Source of the DNA: Meiothermus sp.
GTDB lineage: Bacteria > Deinococcota > Deinococci > Deinococcales > Thermaceae
Reading direction: 5' to 3'
Assembly: GCF_026004075.1 (NCBI RefSeq)
Contig: NZ_BPIK01000001.1
Location: 1,218,041 to 1,282,040, forward strand
Length of the DNA: 64,000 nt
Each line of letters begins with the position of its first letter. The stretch's first letter is position 1. The notes beneath the pieces were generated by a model. The model did not search any database. It saw only the letters and a program-made list of their open reading frames with translations, and was not told where the DNA came from. Shown in pieces: positions 43,039-52,449 of this stretch. The position numbers and the translations under genes are program-made.

Positions 43039-46000
43039 GTGAGCGGCCATCAGACCCTGCCGGGCGCGTTTGAGTTCCACGTTTCCAAGAGCGCGCGGGA
43101 CTACTACCGATTCGATCTTTCGCTGTTTTCGCTTAGCGGCAACGTCATCCTGGCCGACTTTGAAGCAGCCCGGCGCTTCGCCGAGGCCATCAACGCCAGG
43201 CGCGACCTGCTGCACCACCCCGAGCAAGCCGTGAGCCCCGGCCAGCTCAACGCCATGGGCCTGATTGACGAGCTGCTGCACCTCATCGTGCGGCAGTACC
43301 TGGAAGCGCACCCCCGCGCCATGCAGGAGGCCCTGGCGGCCCTGAAGCGCAACCTGGGCCCCGATGCGGTAGAACAGGCCCTGCGCGCCTTTGCAGCCCT
43401 TTTCCCCCCCATCCGGGTCTACCGGGGCGAGATCAGCCTGGACGAGTACCTGGCCGATACCACCGAGGGCCGCTCCAACCGGGAGATTCTGCTGGAAGAG
43501 CTCCTGATGCTGTGGATGGCCAACGCCAACCCGGCCTTCAGTCCGCTGGCCGAATTGTTCGAGGACGACGAGCTCGAGCGCACCACCGCCTATCTGCCCA
43601 TCATTCAGAACCTGGAAACCTTCTTCGAGGGCCAGCCGGCCTTCGGCCAGACCGGCCTCTCCCTTTTCAAAACCCTGCGGCTCCCAGCCCTGCTGCACCC
43701 CCATTCGCTGGAAGCCCAGCTCGAGTTTTTATTGCACCGCTTTGGTGGTAGTCTGGGACGCTTCTACTACCGAATGCTGGTTGGTCTCGACGTGATCCGC
43801 GAGGAGGGGCGCTCGTTTGCCGCGCCGGTTCAATTTGACGGGCCGGGCGGTGGGGGCGGGGGCGAAAGTGAAATGCTGGACATCCAGCGGCTCCTCTCCG
43901 AGCCCGAACCCGAGGCCTTCAGCCCCGACCTGGACTGGATGCCGCGCTGCGTCCTGATCGCCAAGAACACCTATGTCTGGCTGGATCAGCTCTCCAAAAA
44001 ATACCGCCGCGAGATCAAAACCCTCGACCAGATTCCCGAGGAGGAGCTGGCCCAGCTGCAAAGCTGGGGGGTGACGGGCCTGTGGCTCATTGGGCTTTGG
44101 GAGCGCAGCAAAGCCTCAGCGCGCATCAAGCAACTAATGGGCAACCCCGACGCCATCGCCTCGGCCTACGCGCTGTACGACTATGTGATTGCCAAAGAGC
44201 TGGGGGGTGAGGAGGCCCTCGAGGTGCTCCGGCAAAAAGCCGCCCGCTACGGCCTCCGCCTGGCCTCGGACATGGTGCCCAACCACGTGGGCATCGACGG
44301 GCGCTGGGTGATGGAGCACCCCGACTGGTTTATCCAGCTTCCCTATCCGCCCTATCCCAGCTACACCTTCAACGGGCCGGATCTGTCGTCCGACGAGCGG
44401 GTGGCCATCTTCCTGGAAGACCACTACTACGACAAAACCGACGCGGCGGTGGTGTTCAAATGGGTTAATCGGCAGACCGGCGAGGTGCGCTACATCTACC
44501 ACGGCAACGACGGCACCGCCATGCCCTGGAACGACACCGCCCAGCTCAACTACCTGCTGCCCGAGGTGCGCGAGGCGGTGATTCAGACCATCCTGCACGT
44601 GGCCCGGCAGTTTCCCATCATCCGCTTCGACGCGGCCATGACCCTGGCCAAGCGCCACATCCAGCGGCTGTGGTGGCCCGAGCCGGGGGGCTCGCCCTGG
44701 GGGGCCTCGGTGCCCAGCCGGGCCGCCTTCGCCATGAGCAAAGAAGACTTCGACCGGGCCATGCCCAGGGAGTTCTGGCGCGAGGTGGTGGATCGGGCCG
44801 CGGTGGAGGCCCCCAACACCCTGCTGCTGGCCGAGGCTTTCTGGATGATGGAGGGCTACTTCGTGCGCACCCTGGGCATGCACCGGGTCTACAACTCGGC
44901 CTTCATGAACATGCTGCGCGACGAGAAAAACGCCGAGTACCGGCAGATTGTGAAAAATACGCTCGAGTTCGAGCCGGAAATCCTCAAGCGCTTCGTTAAC
45001 TTCCTCAACAACCCCGACGAAAAAACCGCCATCGAGCAGTTTGGCAAGGGCGACAAGTACTTCGGGGTGATGACCCTGTGCGCGACCCTGCCGGGCCTGC
45101 CCATGCTGGGCCACGGACAGGTGGAGGGGCTCACCGAACGCTACGGCATGGAGTACCGCCGGGCCTACTACGACGAAACCCCCGACGAGGGCCTGATCGC
45201 CTACCACCAGCAGCAGATTTTTCCCTTGCTCAAAAAGCGCCACCTGTTTGCTGAAGTAGAGAACTTCGTGTTCTACGAGGCCCAGACCGGCGACGCGGTC
45301 AACGAGGATGTGTTCGTTTATTCCAATCGGGCGGACAGCGAGCGGGCTTTGGTGGTGTACCACAACAAAAACGCCGAAACCCGAATCTGGGTGCGGCAGT
45401 CGGTGGCCCAGCCCTTCAAAACGGCACAGGGCCGCGAGACCCGGCGGGTGGGGCTGGGGCAGGGTTTGCAGCTCAGCTACGACGCCCGCACCTTCAGCAT
45501 CTTCCGCGACCTGGTAACGGGCCTCGAGCACCTGCACAACAACCAGGCCCTGCACGAGCAGGGGCTCTACCTGGAGCTCGGCCCCTACCAGCGCAAGGTG
45601 TTCCTGGACTGGCGTGAGGTCTACGACCACGACGGCACCTATGCCCGGCTGGCCCAGATGCTCTCCGGGCGCGGCGTTCCCAGCGTGGCCGAGGCCCGGC
45701 AGGAGCTCTGGCTGGGGCCCATCCTGCAACCCTTCCGCGAGCTGGTGAGCCCGGCCCTGTTCCGCAGGCTGCTGGCCGCCCAGGGCGGGCTGGACGGGGC
45801 TTTGCGGGCGGAGGTGCAGGAAAAGCTTCTAGCGCTGTATAGGGGCATTGACGCACACGCCGAGCACAAACTGGCCTTGCTGCCGGTACAGCAGGTGCTG
45901 GATGGCCTGGCGGGGGTGCTCGAGGCCGGCCCACATACGCTGGAGACCGGCGGCGCGCTTTTGGGCTGGGCCTTTATCCGTGGCCTGGGAAGCCCGACGC

Positions 46001-46767
46001 ACCTGGAGGAGTGGCGGCTGGGGCGGGTACTGGAGCAGACCCTGGGCGAGCTGGGCCTGGAGGAGGCCGCCGTCCGCCGTGCGGTGGGCCTCACCCGGCT
46101 GCTACTGGCCCAGGGTGAGCTAGCGCTGAAGCCAAACCGCCTACCCCAGCAGATGCCTAGGCTGCTGAAAGACCCCGCCGTGCAAAGTTTTTTAGGGGTC
46201 AACCGCTTCGCGGAGCGGGTCTACTTCAACCGCGAGGCCCATCAGGCCTGGCTCGAGGGCCTGGGGAAGCTGGGGCAGGCCCTGTACCTCGCACAGAGAA
46301 AACCCGCCGCCCAGCTCGAGAAGCTGCGCAAAACCTGGCAAGCCCTGCAGCAAAAGCTCGAGCAGGCCGCGCTGAACTCGGGTTTTACGGTGGAGGGGTA
46401 TTTGCGAGCCATCGCGCAAAAACCCCGGTCTAAAAAAGCCCGCCCCCCTCGCAAGGCTTCGGCAAAGGTTTCCTCACCTGCCGTCAAAAGCAAGCCCAAG
46501 GCCAGGAGCCCTGGGGACGACCTCGAGCGCATCAAGGGCATCGGCCCCAAGATTGCTTCAGCCTTAGAAGCCGCCGGCATCCGCACCTACGCCCAGCTTG
46601 CCAAAACCAAAGAGAGCACCCTTCGCGCGGCGCTGGCCGAGGCCGGAATAAGGCTGGCCCCCAGCCTGGGCACCTGGGCCAAACAGGCATCCTACCTGGC
46701 CAGGGGCGATGAGCAGGGTCTGGCAAACTACCTGCGGCGCCAGCGGTCATCCGGGCGTGGGCTGTAA
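43039..46767 (+). CDS. GH13 alpha-amylase-family protein with C-terminal helix-hairpin-helix
   Basis: A very large (1242-residue) cytoplasmic protein without signal peptide. A helical N-terminal region (1-300) precedes a GH13 barrel with region I DMVPNHVG (D411, N415, H416), region II RFDAAM (R529, nucleophile D531), region III LAEAFW (acid/base E599) and region IV NNPDE (D660). The usual His before that Asp is Pro659. A helical C-terminal part (860-1120) leads to a Lys/Pro-rich linker (1125-1160) and a helix-hairpin-helix domain, ERIKGIGPKIASALEAAGIRTYAQLAKT. A glucan-modifying enzyme is likely; the DNA/nucleic-acid-type tail is unexplained. GGGAGGG precedes GTG 43039. The 3' end overlaps the convergent gene by 21 bp. 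Confidence 0.88.
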   Translation: MSGHQTLPGAFEFHVSKSARDYYRFDLSLFSLSGNVILADFEAARRFAEAINARRDLLHHPEQAVSPGQLNAMGLIDELLHLIVRQYLEAHPRAMQEALAALKRNLGPDAVEQALRAFAALFPPIRVYRGEISLDEYLADTTEGRSNREILLEELLMLWMANANPAFSPLAELFEDDELERTTAYLPIIQNLETFFEGQPAFGQTGLSLFKTLRLPALLHPHSLEAQLEFLLHRFGGSLGRFYYRMLVGLDVIREEGRSFAAPVQFDGPGGGGGGESEMLDIQRLLSEPEPEAFSPDLDWMPRCVLIAKNTYVWLDQLSKKYRREIKTLDQIPEEELAQLQSWGVTGLWLIGLWERSKASARIKQLMGNPDAIASAYALYDYVIAKELGGEEALEVLRQKAARYGLRLASDMVPNHVGIDGRWVMEHPDWFIQLPYPPYPSYTFNGPDLSSDERVAIFLEDHYYDKTDAAVVFKWVNRQTGEVRYIYHGNDGTAMPWNDTAQLNYLLPEVREAVIQTILHVARQFPIIRFDAAMTLAKRHIQRLWWPEPGGSPWGASVPSRAAFAMSKEDFDRAMPREFWREVVDRAAVEAPNTLLLAEAFWMMEGYFVRTLGMHRVYNSAFMNMLRDEKNAEYRQIVKNTLEFEPEILKRFVNFLNNPDEKTAIEQFGKGDKYFGVMTLCATLPGLPMLGHGQVEGLTERYGMEYRRAYYDETPDEGLIAYHQQQIFPLLKKRHLFAEVENFVFYEAQTGDAVNEDVFVYSNRADSERALVVYHNKNAETRIWVRQSVAQPFKTAQGRETRRVGLGQGLQLSYDARTFSIFRDLVTGLEHLHNNQALHEQGLYLELGPYQRKVFLDWREVYDHDGTYARLAQMLSGRGVPSVAEARQELWLGPILQPFRELVSPALFRRLLAAQGGLDGALRAEVQEKLLALYRGIDAHAEHKLALLPVQQVLDGLAGVLEAGPHTLETGGALLGWAFIRGLGSPTHLEEWRLGRVLEQTLGELGLEEAAVRRAVGLTRLLLAQGELALKPNRLPQQMPRLLKDPAVQSFLGVNRFAERVYFNREAHQAWLEGLGKLGQALYLAQRKPAAQLEKLRKTWQALQQKLEQAALNSGFTVEGYLRAIAQKPRSKKARPPRKASAKVSSPAVKSKPKARSPGDDLERIKGIGPKIASALEAAGIRTYAQLAKTKESTLRAALAEAGIRLAPSLGTWAKQASYLARGDEQGLANYLRRQRSSGRGL

Positions 46768-47661
46768 TTCGGTGATTTCGGGCCGCAGGTTGAGCTTTTC
46801 GATGTACTCGAGGTAATCGGCCTCGCTCAAGGGATACTTACCGGCCACGGCCACTATAAAGGCCTCCATCACGTTGGTACCGAAGCTGCGGCCCTCGAGG
46901 CGGGGGGTGGTGGTGATCAGCTTGGCGATGCCCCGGGCCCGCATGAACTCGATGTCCTCGGGGGTGGTAGTGTTGGTCAGGATGATCTTGCCCTGCATAC
47001 TGGGCGGCATGAAGCGGCGCATATAGTGCCAGTCCCCGGCCACCACGTCGGCCCACTCGAAGTAGCGCTGCCGCCAGTCCTGCACCTGCTTTTCCTGCTT
47101 TTCACCGGTGGGATAAAGCCACTGGAAGGGCAGCTGGGTGATGATGGGCAGCAGAATGTAGGCGATTTTTTGCAGCAGCGAGAGGCGGTAAAGCGGGATG
47201 GGCACCCCCAGGCCAAAAATCAGGTCGCCAAAAAGCGTCCGGGCCCCCGCAGCATCCAGTGCTTCGGCCAGCCCAAAGCGATCCACCGCACTGGGGATGA
47301 GCACCTTTTTGTCTTTCCAGCCAATCTGGGGCTCGAGCAGCCGGATGGCGTTGCGCTCGAGGGTGTGCTTCAGCCCCGAGCCATCCAGCATGGGGGTCTT
47401 CCGGGCCGCCCGGGCCATGCGCGCAGCGTCGCGGAAGGTATAGCGGCGGTTACCCGCATACACGTAGAGGTCGGCCCCGCCCAGCCCAAAGGCGTCTACC
47501 TTTCCATCCAGTTCCCTCACCAGCTCGATGGCCTTCTCCCAGCTCCCATCGGTGCCAATGCGCTCGAGTACAAAGGTCTCCCCCAGGCTTTCTACATACA
47601 CCTCGGCCCTGGAGTTGCGCTTGGACGAACCTATCGAAACACTCACGACGCGCTTGGGCAT
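46747..47661 (-). CDS. conserved protein of uncertain function
   Basis: A 304-residue protein that I associate from memory with Thermus/Deinococcus sequences labelled quinate 5-dehydrogenase, an assignment I cannot confirm. It opens VVSVSIGSSKRNSRAEVYVESLGETFVLERIGTDGSWEKAIELVRELDGKVDAFGLGGADLYVYAGNRRYTF. Later parts are SAVDRFGLAEALDAAGARTLFGDLIFGLGVPIPLYR, a hydrophobic helix IAYILLPIITQLPFQWLYP, and ILTNTTTPEDIEFMRARGIAKLITTTPRLEGRSFGTNVMEAFIVAVAGK. No standard Rossmann GxGxxG at the N-terminus is visible. TAGAGT ends 7 nt before ATG 47661, so it is probably leaderless. It is convergent with the GH13 gene. Confidence 0.75.
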   Translation of the reverse strand: MPKRVVSVSIGSSKRNSRAEVYVESLGETFVLERIGTDGSWEKAIELVRELDGKVDAFGLGGADLYVYAGNRRYTFRDAARMARAARKTPMLDGSGLKHTLERNAIRLLEPQIGWKDKKVLIPSAVDRFGLAEALDAAGARTLFGDLIFGLGVPIPLYRLSLLQKIAYILLPIITQLPFQWLYPTGEKQEKQVQDWRQRYFEWADVVAGDWHYMRRFMPPSMQGKIILTNTTTPEDIEFMRARGIAKLITTTPRLEGRSFGTNVMEAFIVAVAGKYPLSEADYLEYIEKLNLRPEITELQPTPG

Positions 47662-47702
47662 GGCTCACACTCTACTATCGCAGTTCAAAACGCTTCCGCT
47701 GT

Positions 47703-47894
47703 TCATGGTGCAACCACCAGCCGAATCAGGCCTACCAGCCCCAAGCCCACCGCCAGGGCCCACAAAATCTGCGCTGTGCGCTTGCTGGCCGCGCCCTGGC
47801 CGGCCAAGACCCAGACCAGCAAACCCAGCAGCGCGGCCCCCAGGGCCAGGGTAAAAAGCAGCGCGGGCAGGTTCGAAAGAACCGTCTGAACCAT
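47703..47894 (-). CDS. 63-residue two-segment membrane protein
   Basis: A short protein with two predicted membrane helices, ALLFTLALGAALLGLLVWVLAG and AQILWALAVGLGLVGLIRLVVAP, joined by a basic loop QGAASKRT. Its ATG abuts the tkt stop (TGA directly followed by ATG), which argues that it is really translated as part of a tkt transcript. I do not recognise the family. It is small enough to be missed by routine gene calling. Confidence 0.65.
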   Translation of the reverse strand: MVQTVLSNLPALLFTLALGAALLGLLVWVLAGQGAASKRTAQILWALAVGLGLVGLIRLVVAP

Positions 47895-49856
47895 TCAAAC
47901 CCCCAACAGGGACTTCACCTCGGCGGCCACCCGCTCCTTGGTGAAGCCCAGCTTGCTGTACACATCGGCATAGGGGGCGCTGGCGCCAAAGCGATCGAGC
48001 CCCACCGTTTTGTGGGCGTAGCGTTCCCAGCCCAGCGTCGTACCGGCCTCGAGGGACAGGGTAGGCAGGCTTTTGGGCAGAACGGCCTGGCGGTAGTCCT
48101 CGGGCTGGGCCTCGAAGGCCTCCCAGCAGGGCAGCGAGACCACCCGCACCGGTATCCCCTCGGCGGCCAGCAGTTGCTGGGCTTCCAGCGCCAGGGCTAC
48201 CTCCGAGCCGGTCGCCACAATGGCCGCCTGGGGGTTTGGCACATCGGAGAGGGTGTAGCCCCCGCGCTCCACCCCCTCGAGGCGCACCCCAGCCAGCACC
48301 GGCAGGGCCTGGCGGGTCAGGATCAGGGCTGTGGGGCCGTCGGTGCGCGCCAGGGCCATCTTCCAGGCCGCCGCGGTCTCGTTGGCATCGGCGGGGCGGA
48401 TCACCCACAGGTTGGGGATGGCCCGCAGGCTCATCACGTGCTCGATGGGCTGGTGGGTGGGGCCGTCCTCCCCTACCGCAATCGAGTCGTGGGTGAAAAC
48501 GAAAATGGTGGGGGTGCCCATCAGGGCCGCCATGCGGATGGCCGGGCGCATGTAGTCCGAAAAGACCAGAAAGGTGCCCCCATATGGGCGCAGCGCTCTG
48601 CTCAGGACAATGCCGTTCATGGCCGCGCCCATAGCGTGTTCCCGCACCCCATAGCGGATATACCGCCCGCCGGGGTTATCGGGGCCAAAATCGGTCATAT
48701 CGGGGGTGCGGGTGTTGTTGGAGGGGGTAAGGTCGGCGGAACCGCCCACCAGCTCCGGCAGCACCGGAACCAGTTTTTCCAGCACTTTACCCGAGGCCGC
48801 GCGGGTAGCCAGCTTCTCCCCGGCGCTAAAACTGGGGAGGTGGCTTTCCCAGCCCTGCGGGAGCGCACCACGCAGGCGACGCTGGAACTCGGCGGCTTTT
48901 TCGGGGTGGGACTTGGCAAAAGCCTCCAATTTCTCCTGCCACTCGGCCTGGGCTTGCTGGCCCCGCGCGATGGCCTGCCGGTAGTGAGCGTACACCTCCT
49001 CCGGTATTTCAAAAGGCGCATACGGCCAGCCCAGAGCTTGCCGGGTGGCCGCCACCTTCTCGGGTCCCATGGCGTCGGAGTGGGCTTTGTGGTGGCCTGC
49101 CAGGGGCGAGCCAAAGCCAATAATCGAGCGCACCGAGATCAGGCTGGGGCGGGGGTCGGCCTGGGCTTCGCGCAGGGCAGCCCGGATAGCCTCGAGGTCT
49201 TCCCCGTGCACCCCCGATACCACGTGCCAGCCGTAGGCCTCGTAGCGCTTAAGGCGGTCCTCGGTAAAGGCCAGCGCAGTACTGCCGTCGATGGAGATCT
49301 CGTTGTCGTCGTAGAGCACAATCAGCTTGCCCAGCCGCAGGTGCCCGGCCAGCGAGGAGGCCTCGGCGCTCACCCCCTCCATCAGGTCGCCGTCCGAGGC
49401 AATGACGTAGGTGTAGTGTTCGGCAATTTCGCCGAACTCGGCCACCAGCTTGCGCTCGGCAATGGCTATGCCAACGGCGGTCGAGATGCCCTGCCCCAGG
49501 GGCCCGGTGGTCACCTCGACGCCGGGGGTGTGGCCGTACTCGGGGTGCCCGGGGGTCTTGGAACCCCACTGACGGAAGCGTTTGAGTTCTTCAATGGGCA
49601 GATCGTAGCCGGTCAGGTGCAGCAGGGCATAGAGCAGCATCGAACCATGCCCCGCCGAGAGCACAAAGCGGTCTCGAGCCGGCCAGTGGGGGTCTTTGGG
49701 GTTGTGCTTCAGAAACTCCGTCCACAGCACATACGCCGCCGGGGCCATGCCCATCGGCATCCCAGGGTGGCCGGACTTGGCCTGCTCAACCGCGTCCAGG
49801 GCCAGCATGCGGATGGCATCAATGGAAGCTTTTGCAATGGGGGGTATCTGGGTCAT
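47895..49856 (-). CDS. tkt: transketolase
   Basis: Thiamine-diphosphate enzyme of the pentose phosphate pathway; it moves two-carbon ketol units between sugar phosphates. The 653-residue protein has [19 protein letters not shown], the ThDP motif [61 protein letters not shown], and the pyrimidine domain [22 protein letters not shown] place the start at ATG 49856 because TATGAT ends 8 nt upstream; a TTG at 49865 lies inside that box. A 63-residue membrane protein gene is fused to its stop in the same transcript. Confidence 0.97.
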   Translation of the reverse strand: MTQIPPIAKASIDAIRMLALDAVEQAKSGHPGMPMGMAPAAYVLWTEFLKHNPKDPHWPARDRFVLSAGHGSMLLYALLHLTGYDLPIEELKRFRQWGSKTPGHPEYGHTPGVEVTTGPLGQGISTAVGIAIAERKLVAEFGEIAEHYTYVIASDGDLMEGVSAEASSLAGHLRLGKLIVLYDDNEISIDGSTALAFTEDRLKRYEAYGWHVVSGVHGEDLEAIRAALREAQADPRPSLISVRSIIGFGSPLAGHHKAHSDAMGPEKVAATRQALGWPYAPFEIPEEVYAHYRQAIARGQQAQAEWQEKLEAFAKSHPEKAAEFQRRLRGALPQGWESHLPSFSAGEKLATRAASGKVLEKLVPVLPELVGGSADLTPSNNTRTPDMTDFGPDNPGGRYIRYGVREHAMGAAMNGIVLSRALRPYGGTFLVFSDYMRPAIRMAALMGTPTIFVFTHDSIAVGEDGPTHQPIEHVMSLRAIPNLWVIRPADANETAAAWKMALARTDGPTALILTRQALPVLAGVRLEGVERGGYTLSDVPNPQAAIVATGSEVALALEAQQLLAAEGIPVRVVSLPCWEAFEAQPEDYRQAVLPKSLPTLSLEAGTTLGWERYAHKTVGLDRFGASAPYADVYSKLGFTKERVAAEVKSLLGV

Positions 49857-50072
49857 ACCCAGCAATCATACCGTTTTGAGGTCTTTTTACCGAGTGTGTG
49901 CGGGGCGTTTTAATCCTCGAGCGTTAGCGAAACAACCCCGTCAAAAAGCGTTTCAAAAGGACAACCTCTTCGAGTTTTTGGAATTTTTGAATCCAGTCAA
50001 GGGGACATTTTTCCCTGGGACACATGTCCTCTAACCAAGTTCTTAGACTCCCGCAAAGGGGGACGCAGTCCT

Positions 50073-50186
50073 ATGGAAGAAAAAGAACAACGACCCATTG
50101 GAGCTTTGTTGGTTGTCGGTGTGGTCACGGTCTTTATCCTGGCCTTTTGGTTTTTCCACTTCTTCATGTACCTTGCAAGGGGATAA
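50073..50186 (+). CDS. ba3-type cytochrome c oxidase subunit IIa
   Basis: A 37-residue protein, MEEKEQRPIG followed by one membrane helix (ALLVVGVVTVFILAFWFFHFFMYLA) and RG. It strongly resembles the 34-residue subunit IIa of the T. thermophilus ba3 oxidase (MEEK... ending ARG), which replaces the first helix of subunit II. It sits 3 bp before the CuA subunit gene, as in Thermus. GGGGGA lies upstream. It is too short for normal gene finders. Confidence 0.9.
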   Translation: MEEKEQRPIGALLVVGVVTVFILAFWFFHFFMYLARG

Positions 50187-50189
50187 GGT

Positions 50190-50672
50190 ATGGAACACCA
50201 GGAACACATCATCGAGCGCTACGAGCGGGCCTGGATCTTCTTCGGCCTGGCCATGATTACGGTTTTCATAATCCTGGTAGGCTATCTGATGCTCACCAAA
50301 GGTAACACCAACCCAGTGGGTGTGGGTCGTATCGATGCTACCAAGGTGCGTACCGAGGGCGAGTTTGCCAACCCCCGCGTCGAGCAGGTGGGCAACGAGT
50401 ACGTGGCCTATGTACAGGCCTTTGCCTTTGGCTACTTACCATCGGAGATGCGGTTCAAGGTGGGTAGGAAGGTCACCTTCTACGTCACCTCCCCGGACGT
50501 GCAACACAGCTTCCACGTACACAACACCAACATCAACGTACAGGTGATTCCCGGAGAGATCGCCAAGGTGAGCTACACCTTCACCAAGCCCGGCGAGTAC
50601 CCCATCATCTGTAACGAATACTGCGGAATCGGCCACGCCAACATGATCAGCAAGCTCATTGTGGAGCCGTAA
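50190..50672 (+). CDS. cbaB: ba3-type cytochrome c oxidase subunit II (CuA)
   Basis: The electron-entry subunit of the B-type terminal oxidase. The 160-residue protein has one membrane anchor (WIFFGLAMITVFIILVGYLML) and a cupredoxin domain; CuA ligands are visible as H in PDVQHSFHVHN and CNEYCGIGHANM (two Cys, His, Met). The single anchor is typical of ba3 oxidases, where subunit IIa supplies the missing helix. A palindrome GGACA-CA-TGTCC upstream of subunit IIa (about 50018-50029) may be regulatory. Confidence 0.97.
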   Translation: MEHQEHIIERYERAWIFFGLAMITVFIILVGYLMLTKGNTNPVGVGRIDATKVRTEGEFANPRVEQVGNEYVAYVQAFAFGYLPSEMRFKVGRKVTFYVTSPDVQHSFHVHNTNINVQVIPGEIAKVSYTFTKPGEYPIICNEYCGIGHANMISKLIVEP

Positions 50673-50684
50673 AAGGAGTGCTCA

Positions 50685-52367
50685 ATGGCGGTCAAAACCC
50701 TGTTCAACTACGATGCCTACGCATCTGCACCCGAAAAGAAGTACGCCCTGTACATGATGATGCTGGGCTTTGCAGCCCTGGCGCTGGGCACGTTTTTTGG
50801 CCCCTTCCAGGCCATGAACTACGGGGGTCTGGATCTCTACCCCCTGCTTAAGCCAGTTTTCCAGAACTACTACCAGGGGCTGACCCTCCACGGAGTGCTC
50901 AATGCCATCGTGTTTACCCAGCTTTTCGCCCAGACCATCATGGTCTATCTGCCAGCGCGGGAACTGGGTCTGCGGCCCAACATGACCCTGGCCTGGGTCT
51001 CGTTCTGGATGGCGCTGGGTGGATTGCTCCTGGCCGCCGTGCCCCTGCTGCTCAACGAAGCCTCGGTGCTCTACACCTTTTATGCCCCCCTCAAGGCGCA
51101 CTGGGCCTTCTATCTGGGCGCGGCTATTTTTGTGCTCTCGAGCTATGTGAGCATCTACCTGGTGCTGGAGATGTGGGCCCGCTGGCGCAGGGCTAACCCG
51201 GGCAAAATCACCCCCCTGGCTACCTTCATGGCAGTTACCTTCTGGCTGATGTGGTTCCTGGCCAGCCTGGGGCTGGTGGTTGAGGCGCTGTTTCTGATTG
51301 CCTGGTCGTTTGGGCTGGTAGCGGGGGTAGACCCGCTCTTGATGCGCACCCTGTTCTGGTACACCGGCCACCCCATCGTCTATTTCTGGCTGCTGCCGGC
51401 CTATACCCTGGCCTACGTAACCCTGCCCAAGCTGGCCGGGGGCAAGCTGGTCTCCGACCCTTTAGCAAGGTTGGTTTTCATCCTCTTCCTGCTGTTCTCG
51501 GTGCCGGTGGGTTTCCACCACCAGTTCGCCGACCCCGGCATCGCCCCCTACTGGAAGATGATTCATACCATCCTGACCATGATGGTTGCAGTTCCCAGTT
51601 TGATCACTGCTTTTACCATTGCAGCTTCGCTCGAGATTGCAGGCCGGGCCAACGGCGGTAAGGGCCTGCTGGGCTGGATTGGAGTCCTACCCTGGAACAA
51701 CCCCACGGTGCTGGCCTTCTTGCTGGGCTTCTTGGCCTTCATCCCAGGCGGGGCCGGCGGTATAGTCAATGCCAGCTTCAACCTGAACCAGAACGTGCAC
51801 AACACCGTCTGGATCCCAGGCCACTTCCACCTGCAAGTAGGCACCCTGGTGACCATGGCCGCCATGGGCACGGCCTTCTGGCTGATTCCTCACCTCACCG
51901 GCAAACCCCTCGTCGCCCGTGGAATGGCCGTGGCCTCGCAGTGGCTGTGGTTCCTGGGGATGTTCATCATGACCTTCGCCCTGCACTGGATGGGCTTCCT
52001 CTACGCTATCCCCCGCCGTGCGCACATTTCCGCCAGCCCCATCGCCATGGAGGCCTATAAAGAAAGCGCGGCCTGGATGGTCTTGAACATCGTCTCAGGG
52101 GTTATCCTGTTCATCGCAGCCCTGCTGTTCTTCTACGTGATTTTCGCCACGGCCCTGCAAAACCGCCGGGAGCCAGTCAAAGTGCTTGCCGAGGTACCTT
52201 TCACCGAGGTGATGTCCAAGCCCGAGGGCAGCGGGCTGGCCCAGCTCACCGAACGGGTCTGGTTCTGGTTTGGTATCGCAGTGGTGCTGGTGGTGCTGGC
52301 CTATGGCCCGGTGCTCTTCCAGATGTTCACCAACATGAATCCCGTTCCGGGTCAGCGGCTCTGGTAG
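50685..52367 (+). CDS. cbaA: ba3-type cytochrome c oxidase subunit I
   Basis: The catalytic subunit carrying heme b, heme a3 and CuB; it reduces oxygen to water and pumps protons, with high affinity useful at low oxygen and high temperature. The 560-residue protein has about 13 membrane segments. GHPIVYFWLLPAY gives the CuB His and the cross-linked His-Tyr pair, VPVGFHHQFADPG the two CuB histidines, and NVHNTVWIPGHFHLQVG the heme ligands. Order IIa-II-I and spacing (3 and 12 bp) match Thermus cba. Confidence 0.98.
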   Translation: MAVKTLFNYDAYASAPEKKYALYMMMLGFAALALGTFFGPFQAMNYGGLDLYPLLKPVFQNYYQGLTLHGVLNAIVFTQLFAQTIMVYLPARELGLRPNMTLAWVSFWMALGGLLLAAVPLLLNEASVLYTFYAPLKAHWAFYLGAAIFVLSSYVSIYLVLEMWARWRRANPGKITPLATFMAVTFWLMWFLASLGLVVEALFLIAWSFGLVAGVDPLLMRTLFWYTGHPIVYFWLLPAYTLAYVTLPKLAGGKLVSDPLARLVFILFLLFSVPVGFHHQFADPGIAPYWKMIHTILTMMVAVPSLITAFTIAASLEIAGRANGGKGLLGWIGVLPWNNPTVLAFLLGFLAFIPGGAGGIVNASFNLNQNVHNTVWIPGHFHLQVGTLVTMAAMGTAFWLIPHLTGKPLVARGMAVASQWLWFLGMFIMTFALHWMGFLYAIPRRAHISASPIAMEAYKESAAWMVLNIVSGVILFIAALLFFYVIFATALQNRREPVKVLAEVPFTEVMSKPEGSGLAQLTERVWFWFGIAVVLVVLAYGPVLFQMFTNMNPVPGQRLW

Positions 52368-52380
52368 CTTCCCCCCTTCA

Positions 52381-52416
52381 GAAGAATGTCCCTGGATAAG
52401 CTCAGGGGCATTCTTC
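52381..52416 (+). terminator. probable terminator of the ba3 oxidase operon
   Basis: GAAGAATGTCCCTG (52381-52394) pairs with CAGGGGCATTCTTC (52403-52416), 14 bp with one wobble. The following AGTTATCT lacks a clear T run, so termination efficiency is uncertain. Confidence 0.55.
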
Positions 52417-52436
52417 AGTTATCTGTGAGTCGGACA

Positions 52437-52442
52437 TAGAGT
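52437..52442 (+). promoter_or_regulatory. -10 box of leaderless MFS gene
   Basis: TAGAGT ends 7 nt before ATG 52450. Confidence 0.5.
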
Positions 52443-52449
52443 GTAACTG

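Noticed and set aside
44134-45729. Long open frame (531 codons) on the minus strand inside the GH13 gene
   Set aside because: It is an antisense shadow of a GC-rich gene: composition is Gly/His/Val-rich without any recognisable domain, and the opposite strand holds complete GH13 motifs.
48012-49913. 633-codon open frame on the plus strand across tkt
   Set aside because: Antisense shadow of transketolase, with no family similarity or ribosome-binding site.
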